Assembly: GCA_009861545.1 (NCBI GenBank)
Contig: VXME01000040.1
Span: 69,108-133,107 of the forward strand
DNA: 64,000 nt
From: Acidobacteriota bacterium
GTDB lineage: Bacteria; Acidobacteriota; Vicinamibacteria; Vicinamibacterales; UBA8438
Direction: 5' to 3'
Shown here: piece after piece, positions 55,781 through 64,000 of the stretch
How the letters are laid out: every line of letters begins with the position of its first letter
Numbering within the stretch: position 1 is the first letter of the stretch
Program-made: the position numbers and the translations under genes
Notes under the pieces: model-generated
Told to the model about the DNA's origin: nothing
The model's database searches: none
Seen by the model: only the letters and a program-made list of their open reading frames with translations

Positions 55781-56718
55781 GACGGCTGCGGGTCGGGACG
55801 CGCGGCAGCCCCCTCGCCCGCTGGCAGGCGGAAGCCGTGGCCGGCGCCCTCGTGCGTGCGGGGGCCCCCCCCGTCGAGCTGGTGCTCATCAGGACCAGCG
55901 GCGACCGCCTGTCCTCGAAGCCGATCTCCAGCACCGGAGGCAAGCGGCTGTTCGTCAAGGAGATCGAAGAAGCGCTGATCGACGGGCGGGTCGACCTCGC
56001 CGTCCACAGCGCCAAGGATCTGCCGGCCGAACGCTTGGCGGGGCTGAGCGTGCAGGCGGTGCTGCCGCGCGAGGACGCGCGCGACGCGGTCGTGGCGCCG
56101 CGGTCGTGCGAACGCCCCGCCGCGGACCCGGCAGCGATCTTCGCACCCGACCGGGCTCCGCGGGTCGGCACCGGCAGCGTGCGCCGAACCGCGCAACTGC
56201 GGCACGCGTATCCCCACCTCGAAGTCGCCCCGATCCGCGGCAACGTCGGCACGCGGCTCGACAAGCTCGAGGCAGGAGGCTTCGACCTGCTGGTGCTGGC
56301 CACGGCGGGGCTGGTGCGGCTGAACCTGGCCGCGCGCATCGCGGTCCGGCTGCCGTTCGATATCTGCGTCCCGGCCCCCGGCCAGGGGATCGTCTGCGCC
56401 GAGCACCGCGGCGACGACGGCGAGATGCGCGATCTGCTCTCGGCTATCGCGGATCGCGATGCCTCGGCCGCGCTGGAAGCGGAGCGCACGCTCGTCACCG
56501 CGCTGGGGGCGGACTGTCAGGTGCCGCTGGGAGCCGTGACGACCGTCGCCGGGGACGATCTGTTTCTGCGCGGCGTAGTCGCCTCGCCGGACGGGGCCAG
56601 GCTGGTGCGTCACGAGGCCAGCGGATCGCTGGCAGGCGCCGCCGATCTGGGTGCCCGGGTCGCGGCCGGGCTTCTGGCCGGGGGCGCCGGACCGTTGCTG
56701 GAGGCGGCCCGGACCTGA
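55777..56718 (+). CDS. hemC: Porphobilinogen deaminase (hydroxymethylbilane synthase)
   Basis: A 313-aa enzyme joining four porphobilinogens. The dipyrromethane cofactor attaches to Cys247 (GADCQVPLGA). Family motifs GTRGSPLARWQAE, HSAKDLP and GTGSVRRTAQL are present. The start is GTG overlapping the hemA stop; the very long open frame upstream is a shadow. hemD starts at the stop (TGATG). Confidence 0.96.
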   Translation: MRRLRVGTRGSPLARWQAEAVAGALVRAGAPPVELVLIRTSGDRLSSKPISSTGGKRLFVKEIEEALIDGRVDLAVHSAKDLPAERLAGLSVQAVLPREDARDAVVAPRSCERPAADPAAIFAPDRAPRVGTGSVRRTAQLRHAYPHLEVAPIRGNVGTRLDKLEAGGFDLLVLATAGLVRLNLAARIAVRLPFDICVPAPGQGIVCAEHRGDDGEMRDLLSAIADRDASAALEAERTLVTALGADCQVPLGAVTTVAGDDLFLRGVVASPDGARLVRHEASGSLAGAADLGARVAAGLLAGGAGPLLEAART

Positions 56719-57533
56719 TGGCTCACGAAACGCGACCGCTGGCCGGAAAGCGGATCCTGGTGACGCGCCCGCAGGCGCAGGCCCCCGAGCTGGCCGAGCG
56801 GCTGGACGCTCTGGGCGCCGAGTCGATCGAGGCGCCGGCGATCCGCATCGTTCCGCCGGACGACATGCAACCTCTCGACGACGCGTGCGCCGCCGCGGCT
56901 TCATTCGCCTGGATCGTGTTCACGTCGGCCAACGCCGTCGACGCCTTCCTGCAGCGCCTCGACGGCCCGGGCGGGGGTGACGGGAAGCTCGCGGGGGTTC
57001 AGATCTGCGCCATCGGTCCGGCGACCGCGGCACGGCTCGCGCGGCACGGACTGTCCGTGGATCTGGCGCCGGCCGACCATCGCGGCGAAGGCGTGAGCGA
57101 TGCGCTCCGGGCTGCGCGCGACTTGCGCGGGACGCGCATCCTGCTGCCGCGGGCCGACATCGCACGGCCGCTCCTGCCCGATGCATTGCGGGCGGCGGGG
57201 GCCGCGGTGACGGAGGTCACCGCGTACCGCACGGTGGCCGCAACCGCATGGCCGGGGGCCGACGTACGCGAGCTGCTCGACCGGCGCAGGATCGATGCGG
57301 TGACGTTCACCAGCGCATCCGCCGTCCGCGCAGTCGCGCAGTCGCTCGGCGCGGTGCGGGCCGTCGAGCTGTTGCGCCCGACCGTCGTGGCGGCGATCGG
57401 TCCCGTCACGGCCCGGGCCGCCGAGCAGCTCGGGGTGGAGACGACGGTGATGCCGTCCACGTACACTACGCAGGCGCTCGCACAGGCGCTTGCGGACTAT
57501 TTCACCGGAACGCCGGCAGCGCACTCCGCCTGA
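56718..57533 (+). CDS. hemD: Uroporphyrinogen-III synthase
   Basis: A 271-aa two-lobed cytoplasmic enzyme closing and inverting hydroxymethylbilane to uroporphyrinogen III. The family is weakly conserved; recognisable are RILVTRPQAQAPELAERL, IVFTSANAVDAFLQRL, ICAIGPATAARL and FTSASAVRAVAQSLG...VVAAIGPVTARAAEQLG. Position between hemC and hemB supports the call. Confidence 0.92.
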   Translation: MAHETRPLAGKRILVTRPQAQAPELAERLDALGAESIEAPAIRIVPPDDMQPLDDACAAAASFAWIVFTSANAVDAFLQRLDGPGGGDGKLAGVQICAIGPATAARLARHGLSVDLAPADHRGEGVSDALRAARDLRGTRILLPRADIARPLLPDALRAAGAAVTEVTAYRTVAATAWPGADVRELLDRRRIDAVTFTSASAVRAVAQSLGAVRAVELLRPTVVAAIGPVTARAAEQLGVETTVMPSTYTTQALAQALADYFTGTPAAHSA

Positions 57534-57548
57534 AACGGGGACCATGGC

Positions 57549-58586
57549 ATGACTACCACCGCTGCTCCCTCGCCAGCGGGCGTCGCGCGGAAGCGGGCGC
57601 CCGACGAGACGCTGGACCTGCGCCGCCGCCCCCGGCGCCTGCGCCGGTCTGCCGCGATCCGCGGCATGGTGCGCGAAACGCGGTTCTCCCCCGACGGGCT
57701 GGTCTATCCCCTGTTCGTCTGCGAGGGCGAGGGCGTGCGGCGGGAGGTGCCGTCGATGCCGGGCGTGTACCAGTTGTCGGTCGATGAGGCCGTCGCCGAA
57801 ACGGCCGCCGCCGCAGGCGACGGCGTGCGGTCGGTCCTGCTGTTCGGCCTGCCGCACGACGAGGACAAGGACGAGATCGGCAGCCCGGCGGACGATCCCG
57901 GCGCGCCGGTCCAGGCCGCGATCCGGGCCATCAAGGACGAGACGCCGGACATTCTGGTCGTGACCGACGTGTGCCTCTGCGAGTACACGTCGCATGGTCA
58001 CTGCGGCATCGTCGACGGGGACGTCATCGTCAACGACGCCACGGTCGAACGGCTCGCACGCACGGCCGTCTCGCACGCGGAAGCGGGGGCCGACGTGGTC
58101 GCCCCCTCCGACATGATGGACGGGCGGGTCGGCGCGATCCGCGACGCGCTCGACGCCGCGCGCTTCACCGACGTCGCGATCATGAGCTACGCCGCCAAGT
58201 ACTGCTCGGCCTACTACGGCCCGTTCCGCGACGCGGCCGACTCGGCGCCCGCGTTCGGCGATCGGCGGACCCACCAGATGGATCCGGCCAACGTGGAGGA
58301 GGCCCTGCGCGAGGTGGCGCTCGATCTGGAGGAAGGCGCCGACATCGTCATGGTGAAGCCGGCGCTGCATTACCTGGACGTCATCGCGCGGGTCAAGGAG
58401 GAGTTCGGCTACCCGACCGCGGCCTACCACGTCAGCGGCGAGTACGCCATGCTGAAAGCGGCCGCCCGCAACGGTTGGCTGGACGAGGACCGGGCGCTAC
58501 GGGAAATGCTCACCGCCATCACGCGCGCCGGGGCCGACATCGTCATCACCTACTACGCGCGAGTGGCCGCCCGCATGCTGGACTGA
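57549..58586 (+). CDS. hemB: Delta-aminolevulinic acid dehydratase (porphobilinogen synthase)
   Basis: A 345-aa enzyme condensing two aminolevulinates. Schiff-base lysines are Lys217 ([14 protein letters not shown]) and Lys270 ([11 protein letters not shown]). The cysteine-rich [14 protein letters not shown] indicates the zinc-dependent type. The ATG lies 15 nt after hemD. An Arg-rich N-terminal arm is longer than usual. Confidence 0.96.
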   Translation: MTTTAAPSPAGVARKRAPDETLDLRRRPRRLRRSAAIRGMVRETRFSPDGLVYPLFVCEGEGVRREVPSMPGVYQLSVDEAVAETAAAAGDGVRSVLLFGLPHDEDKDEIGSPADDPGAPVQAAIRAIKDETPDILVVTDVCLCEYTSHGHCGIVDGDVIVNDATVERLARTAVSHAEAGADVVAPSDMMDGRVGAIRDALDAARFTDVAIMSYAAKYCSAYYGPFRDAADSAPAFGDRRTHQMDPANVEEALREVALDLEEGADIVMVKPALHYLDVIARVKEEFGYPTAAYHVSGEYAMLKAAARNGWLDEDRALREMLTAITRAGADIVITYYARVAARMLD

Positions 58587-58629
58587 TGGACACCGAAGGC
58601 CAGCGGGCGTAATCTGACCGCCGTTCCCG

Positions 58630-60396
58630 ATGTACTCGACTGCCCGTCGCTCGGCGACCTGCTCTCTGCTAGCCGTGTGCCTGTCTGCCTGCGGCCCCGA
58701 TCCGGCCGCGCGGCCGGATTCCGACGCAGAGCCCGCCGCCTCGTCGGAGTCCGACGTGGAGTGGTTCGTGGATCGGGCCGCCGAGACCGGACTCGACTTC
58801 GTGCACTTCAACGGGATGACCGGCAGGTTCTACCAGCCCGAGATGGCCGGACCGGGCGCCGGGCTGTTCGACTACGACAACGACGGCGACCTCGACGTGT
58901 ACCTCGTGCAGGGCGATCGGCTGGGCGACGGCGAGCCGCTGCTCCCGCCGCCCGCGGATCAGCCGCCCGGCGACCGGCTCTACCGCAACGATCTGGAGAT
59001 CGCGGCCGACGGCGAGCGCCGGCTCCGGTTCACCGACGTGACCGACGAGGCGGGCGTCGCGGCAAGCGGCTACGGCATGGGCGTCGCGGCCGGCGACATG
59101 GACAACGACGGCTGGACCGACCTGTACCTGACCCGCTTCGGGCGCAACCGGATGCTCCGCAACCGGGGCGACGGCACCTTCGCCGACGTCACCGAGCGGA
59201 GCGGCACGGGCGATCCCGGATGGGGAGTTCCGGCGTCGTTCTTCGACTACGACCGGGACGGCCGGCTCGATCTGTTCGTCGGCAACTACCTCGGCTACAC
59301 GCTGGCGGGCCACACGCAGTGCTACGACCGGGCCGGCGCACCCGACTATTGCGCGCCGGAGACGAACCGGCCGCATCCCGACGTCCTCTACCGCAACCGG
59401 GGGGACGGCACCTTCGAGGACGTGACCGCGGCGGCCGGGATGGGCCGCGAGTTCGGGCCGGCCCTCGGCTCGGCAACGGCCGATTTCGACGGCGACGGCT
59501 GGCTCGATCTCTTCGTGGCCAACGATCAGCGCGAGAACCAGTTGTGGATGAACCGGCGCGACGGCACCTTCCGCAACCGCGCGCTGTCCGCGGGAGCGGC
59601 GCTCGGCGCGGGCGGCAACGCCAAGGCCGACATGGGGGTCGACGCCGGCGATTTCGACAACGACGGCGACGAAGACCTCTTCATCACGGAGCTGTCCGGC
59701 CAGGGCAGCACCCTGTACGTGAACGACGGCGGCGGCCTGTTCCGGGATCGGAGCGCCGGGCTCGGCATCCGCGCCCCGAGCCTGCCGTACACCGGCTTCG
59801 GAACGGCCTGGACCGACATCGACAACGACGGCTGGCTCGACATCGTCGCGGTGAACGGCGCCGTCGTCCTGAACTTCGAGACGTTCGGACCGGACAACCC
59901 GTTCGCGCTCGACCAGCGCAACCAGGTGTTCCGCAACACGGGCGGCGCCGGTTTCGAGGCGGCCACCGATCGCGCCGGCTCGGTGTTCGAGCTGTCGGAG
60001 GTGAGCCGCGGCGCCGCCTTCGGCGACATCGACAACGACGGGGACACGGATGTGCTGGTGGCCAACGCGGCCGGCCGCGTGCGCCTGCTGCTGAACCGGG
60101 TCGGCAACCGCCGCCACTGGCTGGGCCTGCGGCTCGTGGGCGCCAATCCCCGCAGGGACATGCTCGGCGCGCGCGTGGAGGCAGTACTTCCCGACGGCAC
60201 GACGCGCTGGCGCCGCGCCCGCGCCGACGGCAGCTTCGCGTCCGCGAACGATCCGCGGGTGCTGCTCGGCCTCGGCGAATCGGCCGCCGTCTCGCTCGTG
60301 CGCGTGTTCTGGCCGGACGGCGAGGTCGAAGAATGGACGGACCTGGCGATCGACCGCTACGCAACCCTGCAACAGGGAGGAGGCCGGACGCGATGA
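58630..60396 (+). CDS. Lipoprotein with FG-GAP/VCBS propeller and ASPIC/UnbV domain
   Basis: A 588-aa CRTAC1-like protein. Signal peptide with lipobox LSAC and acylated Cys21 makes it a probable membrane-anchored lipoprotein. Seven Asp-rich calcium-loop repeats of the form DxDxDGxxD (such as DYDNDGDLDVY and DFDGDGWLDLF) imply a seven-bladed integrin-alpha-like propeller. The C-terminal domain (WLGLRLVGANPRRDMLGARVEAV...VFWPDGEVEEW) is ASPIC/UnbV. The stop overlaps the next gene (ATGA). Role unknown; calcium-dependent protein or glycan binding is inferred. Confidence 0.88.
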   Translation: MYSTARRSATCSLLAVCLSACGPDPAARPDSDAEPAASSESDVEWFVDRAAETGLDFVHFNGMTGRFYQPEMAGPGAGLFDYDNDGDLDVYLVQGDRLGDGEPLLPPPADQPPGDRLYRNDLEIAADGERRLRFTDVTDEAGVAASGYGMGVAAGDMDNDGWTDLYLTRFGRNRMLRNRGDGTFADVTERSGTGDPGWGVPASFFDYDRDGRLDLFVGNYLGYTLAGHTQCYDRAGAPDYCAPETNRPHPDVLYRNRGDGTFEDVTAAAGMGREFGPALGSATADFDGDGWLDLFVANDQRENQLWMNRRDGTFRNRALSAGAALGAGGNAKADMGVDAGDFDNDGDEDLFITELSGQGSTLYVNDGGGLFRDRSAGLGIRAPSLPYTGFGTAWTDIDNDGWLDIVAVNGAVVLNFETFGPDNPFALDQRNQVFRNTGGAGFEAATDRAGSVFELSEVSRGAAFGDIDNDGDTDVLVANAAGRVRLLLNRVGNRRHWLGLRLVGANPRRDMLGARVEAVLPDGTTRWRRARADGSFASANDPRVLLGLGESAAVSLVRVFWPDGEVEEWTDLAIDRYATLQQGGGRTR

Positions 60397-61997
60397 ACCA
60401 CGGGCTGCTGGGCGCGACGATAGGCCTCCTCGTCCTGGGCGGCGGTTGCACGCCCGCCGGCGAGACGCCGTCGTCCGCGCCGACCGGCGGCGCCGGCGTG
60501 ACGGCCCCGCCGCCGTTCGTCATGCCCGACCTCTCGGGGCTTCCGGAGGCGGTCCGGGAACAGGTACGGCAGCGGCACGACGCCCTGCGGCGCGCCGAGG
60601 AGTCCGGCGCCGCGATCGCCCGCGGAAACGCCTACGGCGACCTCGGCCTCATCCTCATGGCCACCCGCTTCTACGAGGCCGCGGAGATCGCGTTGGGTCA
60701 CGCACGGGCGCTCGCGCCGCGGCGCATGCGGTGGCCGTACTACCTCGGGCAGCTCTACCGGACGACCGGCGACCAACCGCGCGCCGTCGAGCTCTTCGAG
60801 CACGCCGTCGACCTCGATCCGACCTATCTCGCGGCGCTCGTTCGCCTCGGCGAGCTGTATCTCGACGAGGGCCGGGCGGAGGACGCGGAGCCGCTCTTCG
60901 AGCAGGCGCTGGCGATCGACCCGGCGTCCGCGCCTGCGCTGTCCGGCATCGGCCGCGCGGCGTTGGCGCAAGGCGCGACCGCGCGAGCCATCGAGTACCT
61001 GGAGCGCGCACTGGCGGTGGGGCCCGCGGCCTGGGACATCCACTACAACCTGGCGACGGCGTACCGCGACGCGGGGCGGCCGGACCGGGCCGAGGAGCAC
61101 CTGAACCAGCGCGGCGGCGACCCGCCGGAGCCGCCGGACCCGCTCATGCAGGCGTACGAGGCGCTGCTGAGAAGCCCGCGCAACTACGAGACCCGCGGCG
61201 TCGCGGCGATGCAGGACGGCCGCACCGCCGACGCGGTCGAGATCTTCCGGGAAGGAATCGCGGAGACGCCGGACGACGCATCGTTGCGCCAGCAGCTCGG
61301 AACCGCGCTCTTCGCCACCGGCGATGCCGACGGCGCCGCCGAGCAGTTCGAGTCGGCGCTGCGCCTGGACTCCACGCAGGCCCGGGCCCATGCCGGCCTG
61401 GGAACGCTGGCGAGCATGGGCGGCCGGCAGGCCGAGGCCATCGAGCACTTCACGGCAGCGGTCCGACACGATCCGGACTACCTGGAGGCGCGGCTCGGAC
61501 TGGTGGATGCGTATCGCGCCGCCGGACGCGCGGAGGACGCGCTGGCCGAGCTGGACCGGGCGATCGAGATCGCACCCGGATTCGCCGACGTCTGGCTGGC
61601 GCGGGGGTTGCTGCTGGTCCAGCTCGGCCGCTACCGGGAGGCGCGCGAGCGCCTGGACGAAGCGCGCACCGTCCACCCGGGACACCCCGGACTGACCGAC
61701 CTGCTGGTCCGCGTGCTCGCCGCCGCGCCGGACCCCGGCGCCCGCGACGGCCGCCGTGCAATCGCGCTCGTCGAGCCGCTGCTCCGGGCGCCTCCCAACC
61801 CGACCCTGGACGAGACCGTGGCGATGGCGCTCGCCGAGGCGGGCCGCTACGCCGAGGCGGCCGAACGCCAGCGCCGCGCGATCGCGGCCGCCGAAGAGGC
61901 GGGGTACCCCGAGGTCGCCCGCGCGATGACCGGCGTGCTCGGCCTCTACGAGCGGAACCGACCGTCCCGCGCGCCGCTGGGAGGACCGCAACCCTGA
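60393..61997 (+). CDS. TPR-repeat lipoprotein, partner of the UnbV protein
   Basis: A 534-aa protein beginning with a signal peptide and probable lipoprotein cysteine (LVLGGGC, Cys19), a Pro/Thr-rich spacer, then nine or so tetratricopeptide repeats in two groups separated by a Pro-rich break (GGDPPEPPDPL). TPR arrays scaffold protein complexes. UnbV/CRTAC1 genes followed by TPR genes recur in Acidobacteriota and Planctomycetes, from my general knowledge. GGAGGAGG precedes the start, which overlaps the upstream stop. Confidence 0.85.
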   Translation: MNHGLLGATIGLLVLGGGCTPAGETPSSAPTGGAGVTAPPPFVMPDLSGLPEAVREQVRQRHDALRRAEESGAAIARGNAYGDLGLILMATRFYEAAEIALGHARALAPRRMRWPYYLGQLYRTTGDQPRAVELFEHAVDLDPTYLAALVRLGELYLDEGRAEDAEPLFEQALAIDPASAPALSGIGRAALAQGATARAIEYLERALAVGPAAWDIHYNLATAYRDAGRPDRAEEHLNQRGGDPPEPPDPLMQAYEALLRSPRNYETRGVAAMQDGRTADAVEIFREGIAETPDDASLRQQLGTALFATGDADGAAEQFESALRLDSTQARAHAGLGTLASMGGRQAEAIEHFTAAVRHDPDYLEARLGLVDAYRAAGRAEDALAELDRAIEIAPGFADVWLARGLLLVQLGRYREARERLDEARTVHPGHPGLTDLLVRVLAAAPDPGARDGRRAIALVEPLLRAPPNPTLDETVAMALAEAGRYAEAAERQRRAIAAAEEAGYPEVARAMTGVLGLYERNRPSRAPLGGPQP

Positions 61998-62177
61998 CAG
62001 CCCGGGTGCCAGCGGGATCCGGATCCGTGGATCAGAATCCAGGGAACCGAATTCCGTCTATCGACGGTGCCCGACCGGCCACGGCGCAGGACCCAAGGAC
62101 AGGACCGTAAACAGGGACATCGGTCCACTCTGCCCAGCAACGCCACCCTGCTCCGCACTTCGGCACGACAATTGCTG

Positions 62178-62183
62178 TATACT
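62178..62183 (+). promoter_or_regulatory. Candidate -10 of the TonB receptor promoter
   Basis: TATACT lies 72 nt upstream of the receptor start in the 258-bp gap after the TPR gene. No -35 match is visible. Nothing else in that gap looks like a gene. Confidence 0.35.
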
Positions 62184-62255
62184 GCGCCGTCTCGCGTGCG
62201 TTCATCGCCGGCATGACGCCGGCAGTCCCGCACCACAGAGGAGGACACACTCGTT

Positions 62256-64000
62256 ATGCGACTTGTGAAATCGTTGCTTGTCGGGACGGCCGTGGTGCTG
62301 TTGCCGGCGGGCGCTCTCGCCCAGAGCGCGTTGACGGGCGAAGTCACCGACAACACGGGCGGCGTCCTGCCGGGCGTCACCGTGGAAGCGGCCAGTCCGG
62401 CCCTGATCGAGGGATCGCGCCTCGCGATCACCGACGGCACCGGCCGCTACAACATCATCGACCTGCGCCCGGGCATCTACAGCGTCACCATGACGTTGCC
62501 CGGCTTCTCGACCTTCGTGCAGGAGGGCATCGAGGTCCAGGCGTCGACCAACGTCACCATCAACGGCGCGTTGTCGGTCGGCGCCCTCGAGGAGACCGTC
62601 ACGGTCTCCGGCGAGGCCCCCATCGTCGACGTGCAGAGCGCGGCCCGCACGGAGGTCATCCAGCGCGACGTCATCGACGCGCTGCCGACCCCGCGCAACA
62701 CGCAGTCCATCGGCTACCTCGCGCAGGGCGTGCGGCTCACCCGGCCGGACGTCGGCGGGGCGCAGATGATGGAGCAGGTCCGCATGTCGGTGCACGGGGC
62801 CACCCCGCGCCACACGACGATGCAGGTCGACGGCATGATCGTCAACTCGCAGATGGGCGACGGCCTGATCATGAACTACAACAACCAGGCGCTGAGCCAG
62901 GAGATGGCGATGACCACCTCCGGCAACAACGCCGAGGTTGCGGCGGGCGGCCTGCGCCTGAACATGATCCCGAAGGACGGCGGCAACCAGCTCGCCGGTA
63001 CGAACTACATGGGCTTCACGCTGAACGAGGGCTGGCAGGCCGACAACTTCACCCAGCAGATCCAGGACCTCGGCCTGACCTCGAACCAGGGCGTCACCAA
63101 CATCCACGACATCAACCCGGCGATCGGCGGCCCGATCCTGCAGGACAAGCTGTGGTACTTCACGTCGGCCCGCGCCATCTCGGTCGACGAGCTCTTCGCC
63201 GGCGCCTTCCAGCCGACCCTGCGCACCGACGTCGGCCCCGAGGTCATCCAGGACTACTTCAAGCGCGGCGCCAAGATCACCTGCGAGGACCCGAACAGGA
63301 GCATCGGCTGCGTCGGGGACCACCCGGCGATAGCTTCCGCCGAGCGGGCGGTCGCCGAGCAGCACGTCCGCAGCGTCCTGCTGCGCCTGACGTCGCAGGT
63401 CTCGCAGCGCAACAAGGTGTCCGCGTACCTCGACCGCATCTTCAAGTGGAAGAAGCGCGAGTTCTCGACCACCCGCGAGCCGATCCAGGCGGCCGGCTTC
63501 CGCGATCCGGGCCAGGCGAACTACCACACGTTCCAGGCCAAGTGGACGTCGACCATCAGCAGCCGCGCGCTGCTCGAGGTCGGCTACTCGCAGGTCTACG
63601 AGCGGCTGCTCATCGCCAGCCAGCCGGAGTCGGCGCTGCGGGAGGTGTTCCCGGACAACATCCCGCTGCCGAACCTGCGGGCGGATACGCCGGGCAACCT
63701 GCGCACCTGCATCGCCACTCCCTGCTACTGGGACGCCGGCTACCCCCAGACCGGTCCGTGGTTCGCCAACGCGGTCATCGGCGACCTGTCGACCGGCCTG
63801 CAGACCAACAACTACTGGGGCGACATCTGGATCACCCCCTCCGACCGCCGCTACCCGAACGCGGCGCTGTCCTACGTCACCGGCTCGCACAACTTCAAGG
63901 TGGGCGTGCAGTGGTCGTTCGGCAACGACGGCGACACCCGCAACCGGCTGGGCCACCTGAACATGCGCCCGTACGGCGGACTCCCGCAGCCGTGCGATCC
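62256..64000 (+). CDS. TonB-dependent receptor with N-terminal carboxypeptidase-regulatory domain (partial)
   Basis: At least 581 codons, running off the right edge. A signal peptide (residues 1-22, cut at ALA-QS) is followed by an Ig-like carboxypeptidase-regulatory domain (LTGEVTDNTGGVLPGVTVEAA ... GIYSVTMTLPGFSTF, to about 105). A plug-like region with VRMSVHGATPRHTTMQVDGM comes next, then amphipathic beta-strands of an outer-membrane barrel. This is the Oar-like architecture common in Acidobacteriota. The substrate is unknown. GAGGAGG lies about 11 nt upstream of ATG 62256. Confidence 0.9.
   Translation, partial: MRLVKSLLVGTAVVLLPAGALAQSALTGEVTDNTGGVLPGVTVEAASPALIEGSRLAITDGTGRYNIIDLRPGIYSVTMTLPGFSTFVQEGIEVQASTNVTINGALSVGALEETVTVSGEAPIVDVQSAARTEVIQRDVIDALPTPRNTQSIGYLAQGVRLTRPDVGGAQMMEQVRMSVHGATPRHTTMQVDGMIVNSQMGDGLIMNYNNQALSQEMAMTTSGNNAEVAAGGLRLNMIPKDGGNQLAGTNYMGFTLNEGWQADNFTQQIQDLGLTSNQGVTNIHDINPAIGGPILQDKLWYFTSARAISVDELFAGAFQPTLRTDVGPEVIQDYFKRGAKITCEDPNRSIGCVGDHPAIASAERAVAEQHVRSVLLRLTSQVSQRNKVSAYLDRIFKWKKREFSTTREPIQAAGFRDPGQANYHTFQAKWTSTISSRALLEVGYSQVYERLLIASQPESALREVFPDNIPLPNLRADTPGNLRTCIATPCYWDAGYPQTGPWFANAVIGDLSTGLQTNNYWGDIWITPSDRRYPNAALSYVTGSHNFKVGVQWSFGNDGDTRNRLGHLNMRPYGGLPQPCD

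Overview
The window is a gene-dense piece of a high-GC, Gram-negative-type bacterial chromosome. The most likely source is an acidobacterium, possibly near Vicinamibacteria. This assignment is inference. It rests on paired secreted VWA-domain proteins of a kind common in Acidobacteriota, an ASPIC/UnbV (CRTAC1-like) lipoprotein followed by a TPR lipoprotein, a TonB receptor with an N-terminal carboxypeptidase-regulatory domain, and a MurE with the DNPR signature of meso-diaminopimelate ligases. I see no rRNA, CRISPR array, prophage or insertion sequence.

Layout. 0.1-5.4 kb (minus): lepA-lepB, citrate synthase and a membrane family 2 glycosyltransferase. 5.5-13.65 kb (plus): larB, mutS2, dnaG, rpoD, a CAT-anticodon tRNA with a strong terminator, a coiled-coil zinc-ribbon protein and acpS. 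13.7-30.6 kb (minus): a complete dcw cluster transcribed mraZ-rsmH-ftsL-ftsI-murE-murF-mraY-murD-ftsW-murG-murC-ftsQ-ftsA-ftsZ, mostly with overlapping starts and stops. It is driven by a near-consensus promoter covered by 10-bp-phased MraZ-type repeats. 30.7-34.4 kb (plus): ychF, murJ and a rhomboid protease. Then come a small cupin (minus), a fused alpha/beta 2-oxoacid dehydrogenase E1, an exported propeller-like protein and an EamA transporter (minus). 39.2-41.6 kb (plus): membrane-sector ATP synthase genes atpZ-atpI-atpB-atpE-atpF with no F1 genes following. 41.8-51.3 kb (minus): complex I genes nuoA-C-D-H-J-K-L-M-N, lacking B, E, F, G and I. 51.5-62.0 kb (plus): two secreted VWA proteins, a HemX/CcsA-like membrane protein, hemA-hemC-hemD-hemB, and the UnbV/TPR lipoprotein pair. 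A TonB-dependent receptor runs off the right edge.

How the genes work together. The dcw block plus murJ covers lipid II precursor synthesis, lipid II translocation and the FtsZ/A/Q/L/W/I divisome. murB and ddl are not here. The mutS2-dnaG-rpoD stretch resembles a macromolecular-synthesis operon. The heme genes convert glutamyl-tRNA towards uroporphyrinogen III. The atp and nuo clusters meet tail to tail across three strong hairpins, and each holds only part of its complex.

Most notable points: a 74-76-residue tandem duplication inside FtsI; a 130-bp nested palindrome between ftsW and murD that supplies the murD stop codon; a complex I cluster missing every iron-sulfur subunit; helically phased MraZ boxes; and a probable CTG start codon behind an ideal Shine-Dalgarno sequence. 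Most of the window is housekeeping. I did not find a clearly new defence or mobile system.
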